This document shows positions 54,039 to 60,891 of a stretch of DNA of 64,000 bases, piece after piece. Numbering within the stretch: the first letter of the stretch is position 1; each line of letters begins with the position of its first letter. Both the position numbers and the translations under genes were made by a program. The notes under the pieces are model-generated. The model was not told the DNA's origin and did not search any database. It was given only the letters and a program-made list of their open reading frames with translations. This DNA is from Verrucomicrobiales bacterium. GTDB taxonomy: Bacteria; Verrucomicrobiota; Verrucomicrobiia; Limisphaerales; UBA11320. The DNA lies in contig JAEUHE010000167.1 of assembly GCA_016793885.1 (NCBI GenBank), positions 33,966 to 97,965 on the forward strand, read 5' to 3'.

Positions 54039-57000
54039 ATGATTCGATGGCTCTCGACGTGGCTGATTCTCGGCAGCACGGCCCTATTACCGGCCGTCGA
54101 AGCGGCTTCTGCTGCCGTCGAGAGCCGCCAGCCGCTTCGAATCCCCGCCCAGGGCGCAAGCGGATTTCTGCGCCTCGAGCCGAGCAGCGTCGGGATCCAT
54201 CTGACGAATCGGCTCAGCAACACGCTGTCAGCCCAGAACCAGATCTTGCTCAATGGATCCGGCGTGGCGGCAGGTGATGTGGACGGCGACGGCCTTTGTG
54301 ACCTGTATTTCTGCACGCTGACGGAGGGGAACCGGCTCTATCGGAACCTGGGGGATTGGCGCTTCGCGGACATGACCGCCACGGCCGGGATTGCCTGCGA
54401 GGGACAGTTTTCCACAGGCACCTGCCTGGCGGACCTGGATGGCGATGGCGACCTCGACCTGCTGGTCAACTCCATCGGCGGCGGCACACGCTTTTTCCAG
54501 AACGATGGAAGAGGCAAGTTTACCGAGCAACCTGATGCCGGATTCCAGCGCCGCGGTGGAAGTCATTCCATCGCCGTGGCCGATGTCGACGTTGATGGCG
54601 ATCTGGATGTCTACATCACGAACTATCGCACCACCACGGTGCGCGACAACCCAATCCGGGTTCGGCTTCGACAGGTGAACGGCAAACTCGTGGTTCCTCC
54701 GCCTCACGAGGATCGTTTTTTGGTCCATATCACCGCCCCCGGCAAAGGATCATTAATTGAGTTAGGCGAGCCGGATGTGCTGTATCGCAACGAGGGAAAC
54801 GGCAAGTTTACTCCCCTGGATTGGACAGGCGGCACTTTTCGCGACGAGACCAACCAACCGCTGACTCAGGCGCCACTGGACTGGGGCCTGTCGGCGCTTT
54901 TCCACGATCTGAACGGTGACCTGCGTCCCGACCTGTATGTCTGCAACGATTTTTCGTCGCCCGACCGCCTGTGGATGGGCGGCGTCGATGCCCACCTCCA
55001 CGCCGCACCGGCTCGGGCATTGCGCCATACCAGCTGGGCTTCCATGAGTGTGGATGTAGCGGACCTCGACCGCGACGGCTTCCCCGAACTTTTTGTCTCC
55101 GACATGCTCAGCGCCGACCTCAGCCGGCGCCAAACGCAGCGCGGGAATAGCTCACCCTGCGTCCAGCCCGAAGACGAACAGTGGGACCGGCCGCAGTATC
55201 TTCGCAACATGCTGTTCTGGAATCAGGGCAATGGAACCTTTGTCGAGATGGCACCCTTCGCTGGGGTCGAGGCCAGCGAATGGACCTGGGGTGCCGCCTT
55301 TCTCGATGTGGATTTGGATGGCTACGACGATTTGTTGTTGGCGACCGGACACGGCTCGGACATGCAGGACTTCGATGCAGCGGAACGCATCGCCCAGTTG
55401 CGAGCGCAGGACCCTCAGCTCCCCGCAGCCCTCCTCATGACGAATTACCCGCCCCTTCAACCACCGAATGTGGCTTTTCGCAACCGCGGAGATCTGACCT
55501 TCGACCCTGCCGGGCCGGCGTGGGGATTCGATCGCCCCGGCATCACTCACGGTGTCATCCTCGCCGACCTCGATAACGATGGAGATCTCGACGTGGTGAC
55601 GTCCGACCTCAACCAATCGCCTGGACTCTACCGGAATCAGTCCGTCGCGCCGCGCATCGCGGTTCGGCTGAAGGGCAAGGGGAAGAACACCCAAGGGGTC
55701 GGCGCCCGGATCCGGTTGCTGGACCCCCAAGGCGTTCAGCAGAAGGAGATCATCGCGGGTGGTCGTTATCTCTCGGGCGATGAAAGTCGGCGCGTTTTCG
55801 CGGCCAATTGGCGGGAAGGACAGACAGCCCGCCTGGAGGTCCACTGGCCGGGAGGTGCCGTCTCTCAGGTGGCTGCTCTCGAACGGAACCAGCTCTATGT
55901 CATCGACGAACTCGGCGCCGCTCCACCCGTCAGCTCCCTGGTTGCAGCTCCATCTTCAGCGGGGTTTTTCGAAGCGCTTTTGTCGAACCCGTTACCTGCA
56001 CACCAAGAGGCTGCCTTCGACGATTCGTCCGTCCAACCGTTGATACCCTGGACGCTCAGCCAGCGCGGCCCAAGATCTCTCGCCTTCGACGTGGATCAGG
56101 ACGGGTTGGAGGATCTCGTGCTCGGCGCCGGCCGCGGGGGCTCTCCTTCGGTGTGGCTCAATTCTCCAGAGGGCAAGTTTTCTCCCCTGCCCTTGCCAGA
56201 AGGAGTTTCAAGCCTGCCTGGTGACGTGACCGCCATCGCTGCGTTCGTGACCAGGGCCGGAGAGTCTCTGATTCTGCTCGCGATCGCTCGCGATGAAACC
56301 ACGGATCCCGCGGGCTCCCAAATCCTCGAACTTCGAGTTCGAGAGCGCACGGTGACTTTCACGCCCTGGGCTCACCCTCTGCCCATGAGCGCAGGAACAC
56401 TGAGCTTGGCTGATGCGGACGGGGACGGAGATCCCGATCTCTTCGTTGGGGGACGAACTGTCACCCGGCATTACCCCGATCCCGCGCCATCGCAATGGTA
56501 TCGGAATGACGGAGGTAGCTTCGTTCCTGAGACCTTCGGCGTCGACTGGAGCCGCTTGGGTTTGGTCACCGCTAGCGTGCTCGCGGACCTGACCAGGGAT
56601 GGTCGCCCCGATCTCGTGGTTGCCACCGAATGGGGGGCGCTGCGGTTGTTCGTGAACACCGGTCAGGGGTTCGTGGAACGAACCCAGCCATCGGGGCTGG
56701 GAGCCTGGAAGGGGCTCTGGACATCGCTCATCGCGGTGGATCTCGACCGCGACGGAACGCCGGAACTCGTGGCCGGCAATCAAGGCCGAAACCAGCTCTG
56801 GAACCGCTTTCTTGAACATCCGCTGAGACTCTACTATGGGGATATCAACCAGAGTGGAAGCTGGGCCACGCTCCTGGCCGTGCGTCCGCCGGGATTCGAT
56901 CGTTACTTTCCACTGAATGATTTGAGCGCCCTCAAGAACCAGGTGCCGCGCATAGGGCAGCAATTCACCACTCATGCCGAGTTTGCCAGGCTTTCCATGG

Positions 57001-57455
57001 ACGAACTCTGGCGGGCAGCCGAAGTTCCCGCCCGACATGTCGAAGCCAACATCCTTGACCATGGCGTGTTCCGATGGCGGGGCGAGCGAGTTGAATTCCA
57101 TCGGCTCCCCACGGTCGCCCAGCTGAGTGTTCTCAACGACCTGGCGGCCGCGGACTTTAACTCCGATGGGAACCAGGATCTTTTTCTGGCCCAAAATCGG
57201 GAAGCCTACGGGCCTGACACTGTCCGGCAGGATGCGGGCCGGGGATTGATACTCCTCGGAGATGGACAGGGAGGTTTCTCCCCCAGTCGCGCCGGCCAGA
57301 CCGGCATTCGGAGTGATGGGGTCCTAACGTGCGTGAGTGTCGCCGATTGGAATCGCGATGGCAAAGCCGACCTGCTTCTCGGCGAACCCAACCGACAGCC
57401 CCAGCTCTACCTCAATCGTTGGCCTACCGCTCAGAAACCCTCGCCCAAACCCTGA
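54039..57455 (+). CDS. CRTAC/ASPIC-UnbV secreted protein with FG-GAP repeats
   Basis: 1138 residues from MIRWLSTWLILGSTALLP with a signal peptide (about 1-24). Many FG-GAP/VCBS Ca2+-loop motifs (DVDGDGLCDL, DLDGDGDLDL, DVDVDGDLDV, DLDNDGDLDV, DADGDGDPDL, DFNSDGNQDL) predict two beta-propeller halves. Between them, at about residues 540-625, is an ASPIC/UnbV domain: GVGARIRLLDPQG, GGRYLSGDESRRVFA and LEVHWPGG. Such proteins are common in PVC bacteria and Bacteroidetes, probably extracellular and carbohydrate- or cell-contact-related. No catalytic residues are identifiable. It follows the terminator at 53949, so it has its own promoter. Confidence 0.88.
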   Translation: MIRWLSTWLILGSTALLPAVEAASAAVESRQPLRIPAQGASGFLRLEPSSVGIHLTNRLSNTLSAQNQILLNGSGVAAGDVDGDGLCDLYFCTLTEGNRLYRNLGDWRFADMTATAGIACEGQFSTGTCLADLDGDGDLDLLVNSIGGGTRFFQNDGRGKFTEQPDAGFQRRGGSHSIAVADVDVDGDLDVYITNYRTTTVRDNPIRVRLRQVNGKLVVPPPHEDRFLVHITAPGKGSLIELGEPDVLYRNEGNGKFTPLDWTGGTFRDETNQPLTQAPLDWGLSALFHDLNGDLRPDLYVCNDFSSPDRLWMGGVDAHLHAAPARALRHTSWASMSVDVADLDRDGFPELFVSDMLSADLSRRQTQRGNSSPCVQPEDEQWDRPQYLRNMLFWNQGNGTFVEMAPFAGVEASEWTWGAAFLDVDLDGYDDLLLATGHGSDMQDFDAAERIAQLRAQDPQLPAALLMTNYPPLQPPNVAFRNRGDLTFDPAGPAWGFDRPGITHGVILADLDNDGDLDVVTSDLNQSPGLYRNQSVAPRIAVRLKGKGKNTQGVGARIRLLDPQGVQQKEIIAGGRYLSGDESRRVFAANWREGQTARLEVHWPGGAVSQVAALERNQLYVIDELGAAPPVSSLVAAPSSAGFFEALLSNPLPAHQEAAFDDSSVQPLIPWTLSQRGPRSLAFDVDQDGLEDLVLGAGRGGSPSVWLNSPEGKFSPLPLPEGVSSLPGDVTAIAAFVTRAGESLILLAIARDETTDPAGSQILELRVRERTVTFTPWAHPLPMSAGTLSLADADGDGDPDLFVGGRTVTRHYPDPAPSQWYRNDGGSFVPETFGVDWSRLGLVTASVLADLTRDGRPDLVVATEWGALRLFVNTGQGFVERTQPSGLGAWKGLWTSLIAVDLDRDGTPELVAGNQGRNQLWNRFLEHPLRLYYGDINQSGSWATLLAVRPPGFDRYFPLNDLSALKNQVPRIGQQFTTHAEFARLSMDELWRAAEVPARHVEANILDHGVFRWRGERVEFHRLPTVAQLSVLNDLAAADFNSDGNQDLFLAQNREAYGPDTVRQDAGRGLILLGDGQGGFSPSRAGQTGIRSDGVLTCVSVADWNRDGKADLLLGEPNRQPQLYLNRWPTAQKPSPKP

Positions 57456-57491
57456 ACTCTTGCTCAACACGAAACCTGTGGAGTAGTTCAG

Positions 57492-57511
57492 AACTTAGGT
57501 TCACCTAACTT
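57492..57511. promoter_or_regulatory. DtxR-like palindrome upstream of an outer-membrane protein
   Basis: AACTTAGGT and ACCTAACTT are separated by TC; the nine-base arms match with one mismatch, and the inner TTAGGT/ACCTAA is perfect. The half-site TTAGGT is the one known for DtxR/IdeR-type metal-responsive repressors, although the spacing here is shorter than in the classic 19-bp iron box. It lies 41 bp upstream of the ATG at 57553. Confidence 0.5.
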
Positions 57512-57552
57512 TGTTTCTTGCAACTGTTCCGAGACTTGATTAGATCGATCTC

Positions 57553-58413
57553 ATGCAATTCAGCCAAGCGTGTGGATACGGTCGGGTTCTGACCCTCGGC
57601 TTCCTCGTGGCCGGCTCGGCAACGGGGCATGAGTCCGGTGATCGGGCAGTGGAAGCGATCAAGGACAATTCGATTCTAGTGGAGGAGGCCTACAATCAGG
57701 AGCCCGGGATCGTGCATCACTTATTGCTGATGGGACATCATGTGCACCGCATGGGCAGCACGGACGATCGTGAATGGCAGTTCGCATTCACCCAGGAATG
57801 GCCACTCGCCAGCGAGCGGCACCAGATTGCCTACACGCTTCCCTACTCAATTCTGGAGGACCGGTCGGGCTCTACGAGCGGTCTCGGCGACATCGCGCTG
57901 CACTATCGCCTTCAGGCACTCTTCGAGCAGGATTCTAGTCCCGCCGTCGCGCCTCGACTCAGTCTGATTCTGCCCACCGGCAGCGCGCGGCGCGGTTTGG
58001 GAGAAGGTCGGCTCGGATACCAGTTCAACCTCCCGTTGAGCAAAACTCTTTCCGATCGCTGGGCCATACACGGAAACGCCGGGTTTACAACCTTTCCCGG
58101 CCTGCGTGGGCGCGACCCGATCACACCGCACCTCGCCGGCAGCCTCGTCTACGCCCCCCACCGCCAGTTGCATCTGCTTCTCGAAAGCGTGGGGGCTTGG
58201 ACGCAGACGGTGGACGCATCAGCCGCAGTGCATTCCACCTTCGAGTGTGTTATCTCGCCGGGGGCGCGCTATGCCGTGAACTGGGGCGATTCGCAATGGG
58301 TGGTGGGAGTCGGTATCCCGGTTGGGATCACCCGGTCGGCACCGGATTTCGGCGTCTTGCTGTATCTGTCTTGGGAACACTCGTTCCTCCGAACCCCCGA
58401 GCCGCCGCGGTAA
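57553..58413 (+). CDS. Outer-membrane beta-barrel protein (MetA-like transporter family)
   Basis: 286 residues with a signal peptide ending near SATGHES (about residue 25). The mature N-terminus is His-rich (GIVHHLLLMGHHVHRM), and the remainder shows alternating amphipathic strands (WQFAFTQEWPLASERHQIAYTLPY, SLILPTGSARRGLGEG, HQLHLLLESVGAW-type pattern) typical of the PF13557 'phenol degradation MetA-like' porins. The family is poorly characterised and often found in metal or aromatic uptake loci. The palindrome at 57492-57511 and the His cluster favour a metal connection, by inference. Confidence 0.7.
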   Translation: MQFSQACGYGRVLTLGFLVAGSATGHESGDRAVEAIKDNSILVEEAYNQEPGIVHHLLLMGHHVHRMGSTDDREWQFAFTQEWPLASERHQIAYTLPYSILEDRSGSTSGLGDIALHYRLQALFEQDSSPAVAPRLSLILPTGSARRGLGEGRLGYQFNLPLSKTLSDRWAIHGNAGFTTFPGLRGRDPITPHLAGSLVYAPHRQLHLLLESVGAWTQTVDASAAVHSTFECVISPGARYAVNWGDSQWVVGVGIPVGITRSAPDFGVLLYLSWEHSFLRTPEPPR

Positions 58414-58417
58414 ACCA

Positions 58418-58440
58418 AGGCGGCCTACCTTCAGCCGCCT
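58418..58440. terminator. Short stem-loop between convergent genes
   Basis: AGGCGGC and GCCGCCT pair around a 9-nt loop, between the stop of the outer-membrane protein gene (58413) and the stop of the convergent DUF6249-like gene (58440). There is no T-tract, so termination is only suggested by position. Confidence 0.3.
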
Positions 58441-58898
58441 CACACCGCTCGACCGTCCACCGCTGCGCCGGCCGCTTTCCTTTCCTCTTTCGCCCGCTCC
58501 TTTTCCCAGTCGGCGGTTTCATTGCGTCCCTCCATGCGATAGTAGATCAGATTGGCCAGTCCGATGGCGAACGGGATGAGTCCAAAGATCGCGCGCTGAG
58601 GCGAACCCTTGCCGCCGTAGTAGATGCTGATGCCGAGCGAGATTCCAACAAACACCCAGATGAGCCCGCGGCGCAGGTAGCGACGGGGATGAGGGGTGAC
58701 TTCGTGATTACGAAACAGTCCTTCCGGCCACGGGGGAAGATCCAACCCTTTGTCAATCGCTGCTACGCGCTCTTGGTGGATCGCTGAGTAAAGTTGCTTC
58801 TTCTTCAGATATTCGAAGAAGAAGAGCAACATTGGGATACTGCAACCCATTACAATCGCGATGATCGGGATCAGAAGAGCTAAGGTCGATTCGTCCAT
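58440..58898 (-). CDS. DUF6249-like small membrane protein
   Basis: 152 residues. Three hydrophobic helices: about 5-27 (LLIPIIAIVMGCSIPMLLFF), 77-95 (GLIWVFVGISLGISIYY) and 102-119 (RAIFGLIPFAIGLANLIYY), with a charged cytoplasmic loop between the first two (KQLYSAIHQERVAAIDKG) and an acidic/basic tail. The arrangement fits the DUF6249 family, often found beside ECF sigma/anti-sigma pairs. Here it is divergent from such a pair with a 151-bp shared upstream region, so it may be a regulon member. Confidence 0.75.
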   Translation of the reverse strand: MDESTLALLIPIIAIVMGCSIPMLLFFFEYLKKKQLYSAIHQERVAAIDKGLDLPPWPEGLFRNHEVTPHPRRYLRRGLIWVFVGISLGISIYYGGKGSPQRAIFGLIPFAIGLANLIYYRMEGRNETADWEKERAKEERKAAGAAVDGRAV

Positions 58899-58976
58899 AG
58901 TGGTGTGCTTTATCTAGTTCAAATCCCGCCGTCGGGATCAAATGTTCAGCCCTTCCGACTCCTGATCATGGACAAA

Positions 58977-58996
58977 TGTTTCAGTCTTTTGAAACA
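58977..58996. promoter_or_regulatory. Inverted repeat between the membrane gene and the sigma factor gene
   Basis: TGTTTCA and TGAAACA are perfect 7-bp arms around 6 bp, centred 63 bp upstream of the sigma factor ATG at 59050. A second dyad, ATCCCG-N4-CGGGAT, lies at 58923-58938. Either could be an operator in this divergent promoter region; TGAAAC also resembles ECF -35 elements. No regulator is identified. Confidence 0.4.
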
Positions 58997-59049
58997 AAAG
59001 CGAACCGGCGCGCGTCGTGTGTGTCGACGGGTGTGGATGGTCGCGGCTG

Positions 59050-59619
59050 ATGATTCCGGAAGACGACATTCAAAAACTACTGCAAGAGAAGCACTACCAA
59101 GCCGCATTCGAGCACCTCGTGGAGCGAATGAAGCTCAAAGTCTTTCATCTATGCATGGGGATTCTTCGGGACGAGGCTTCGGCGCACGACGCCGCCCAAG
59201 ATTGCTTCGTCAAGGTCTGGCGCGGCCTCTCTGGCTATGGGGGTCAGTCAGCCCTCTCGACGTGGGTGTATACCATCGCTCGAAACACCTGTCTGAGCGA
59301 GCTGCGCCGACGTGCGTATCGGGTGTCGATTTCCCTGAACGAGGAGGGCGCGGAGGAGATTGCCGACCCAAATTCGCCCCCTCCCGGAGAGGGGACACCA
59401 CGGCTCCAGACTCAGGAGATGGCCTCGCTACTGGACCGGCTCTCCGAGAGACATCGGCGAGTGCTCAGGCTCTACTACTTCGAGGACTGCTCCTACGAAA
59501 CGGTTGCGGAGATGCTGGCAATCCCACTGGGAACAGTGAAAACAGATCTCTATCGCGCCAAAAAGGAACTGCTACGTGAATTTAACCGGAGTCAAACCCA
59601 TGAACTGCGCACGCGTTGA
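59050..59619 (+). CDS. ECF-type RNA polymerase sigma factor
   Basis: 189 residues from MIPEDDIQKLLQEKHY; a GTG at 59017 is a less likely start. Region 2 (AHDAAQDCFVKVWRGLSGYGGQSALSTWVYTIARNTCLSELRR) and region 4 (RLSERHRRVLRLYYFEDCSYETVAEMLAIPLGTVKTDLYRAKKEL) are intact, with the region 4.2 helix-turn-helix at the end. It directs RNA polymerase to a set of promoters when freed from its anti-sigma, encoded immediately downstream with a 20-bp overlap. Confidence 0.95.
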   Translation: MIPEDDIQKLLQEKHYQAAFEHLVERMKLKVFHLCMGILRDEASAHDAAQDCFVKVWRGLSGYGGQSALSTWVYTIARNTCLSELRRRAYRVSISLNEEGAEEIADPNSPPPGEGTPRLQTQEMASLLDRLSERHRRVLRLYYFEDCSYETVAEMLAIPLGTVKTDLYRAKKELLREFNRSQTHELRTR

Positions 59620-60112
59620 ACAACTGATGCTTCTTCAGGAAACCCTACCCGGCCCCGCCGTGGAGCATCAACTTACCTGTCCCCGGTGCCAAGCTCTCAC
59701 CTTACAGCTTCAGTCGTTGGACCAGAGCTTGAGGTCAGCCCTGTCTACCCCTGCACTGCCCAGCGATTTTGAGAGCCGGCTCATGATGCGTCTCGAAAGC
59801 CTTGCGGCACGCCAACGGCGAGCCATCAGCCGCGAGGAACTGATGGCCGAAGACGCTCGTCATTGGAACCAGTTTTCCGGATACTCTGGGCAGCAGATCC
59901 GTCGAGTCGGGCTGGAGTCGCTAGCCTCGGTCACCTTGGTGACACTGGTGCTCATGGGGATTTCCGCCCGGTTCGACGCTCTCCTCCCCACCGGCCTCCT
60001 GGTGGAATCCATTCCGCTCACGGCACCTCAGGTGGCGAGCTTCTTAGGCTGGGTCACCCTCTGTGGCATCAGCGCGGTTTGGTCGACCTGGCGGTTCCGT
60101 CAGCAAACCTAA
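59600..60112 (+). CDS. Membrane anti-sigma factor with zinc-binding motif
   Basis: 170 residues from MNCARVEQLMLLQETLPG. The N-terminus has HQLTCPRC, an HxxxCxxC motif of zinc-binding anti-sigma (ZAS) domains. Two hydrophobic helices lie near the C-terminus (LASVTLVTLVLMGISARF and VASFLGWVTLCGISAVW). It should hold the sigma factor at the membrane. The coding region overlaps the sigma gene by 20 bp, the usual arrangement for such pairs. The releasing signal cannot be read from sequence. Confidence 0.85.
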   Translation: MNCARVEQLMLLQETLPGPAVEHQLTCPRCQALTLQLQSLDQSLRSALSTPALPSDFESRLMMRLESLAARQRRAISREELMAEDARHWNQFSGYSGQQIRRVGLESLASVTLVTLVLMGISARFDALLPTGLLVESIPLTAPQVASFLGWVTLCGISAVWSTWRFRQQT

Positions 60113-60142
60113 CCCCGTGGTAGTCGGAGAACGTCCACTCAG

Positions 60143-60610
60143 CTAGATCTCCAACCTGCCGACCTCCCGGATGGCCTGATTGCAATACCACTTCACCGCT
60201 CCTGACATGGGCGGATCCAGCTGCTCCAGTTCGTCCGCAGTACACCACCGAATGTCAAAGTGCTCTTCGACGGCACAGCGAATTTCGCCCCCTTGGGGCC
60301 GCGCCCAATAAATCATTCCGATGTGCTCATGGGTCGGATTGATCCGATGGATATCCAGAAACCGCGGAGCGATCAGAGCGCGTGTGCCCGGCTCGGTGGT
60401 CGGGGGACGCTCCCCCACCAACTCGACATCCAGCCCGCTTTCCTCCTTAGCCTCCCGAAGCGCGGCAACTTCCGGATCTTCATCTAGCTCGATATGCCCC
60501 CCGAGCGGAAGCCACTTGAGGAGCTTGCGATGATAAATCACCAGCACCTTCCTCTCGTGCACCACAAAGATGGCGACCGTAAAATCAATCTTCTCGTGAA
60601 TATGAGCCAT
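60143..60610 (-). CDS. NUDIX hydrolase
   Basis: 155 residues from MAHIHEKIDFTVAIF. The Nudix box GX5EX7REUXEEXGU is complete (GGHIELDEDP, then REAKEESGLDV), so it binds Mg2+ and cleaves a nucleoside-diphosphate-linked compound. The exact substrate is not predictable. It lies alone on the minus strand, convergent with the anti-sigma gene. Confidence 0.92.
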   Translation of the reverse strand: MAHIHEKIDFTVAIFVVHERKVLVIYHRKLLKWLPLGGHIELDEDPEVAALREAKEESGLDVELVGERPPTTEPGTRALIAPRFLDIHRINPTHEHIGMIYWARPQGGEIRCAVEEHFDIRWCTADELEQLDPPMSGAVKWYCNQAIREVGRLEI

Positions 60611-60728
60611 GCCCAGCAAGTGCAGCCTGGCCAGCCCTGAAGTTTCAATGCAAATCGACCCTCTGGTTTTGGATTTTAGAGTTTGGATTTGCGATCGCGG
60701 AAACGAAGGGTGTCAACCCTCTGTCGTT

Positions 60729-60826
60729 CGCCACTCGCCACTCGCCACTCGCCACTCGCCACTCGCCACTCGCCACTCGCCACTCGCCACTCGCCACTCG
60801 CCACTCGCCACTCGCCACTCGCCACT
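60729..60826. repeat. Tandem array of 14 perfect CGCCACT heptamers
   Basis: Ninety-eight bases are exactly 14 copies of CGCCACT, followed by a decayed copy (CTTCACT). It sits in the 281-bp gap between the divergent NUDIX gene and the M1 aminopeptidase, ending 65 bp before the latter's ATG. Because 7 is not a multiple of 3, each frame encodes the same cyclic heptapeptide, which produces false reading frames here. It resembles the short tandemly repeated repeats (STRR) of other bacteria. Confidence 0.95.
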
Positions 60827-60891
60827 CTTCACTCGAGAATCCAACTACTCTCCCCTTCCCTCTTCCATGGCTGTTCTGTTAAACCAACCCC

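Noticed and set aside
60729..60826. Possible CRISPR array
   Set aside because: The repeat is a 7-bp tandem unit with no spacers and no cas genes nearby.
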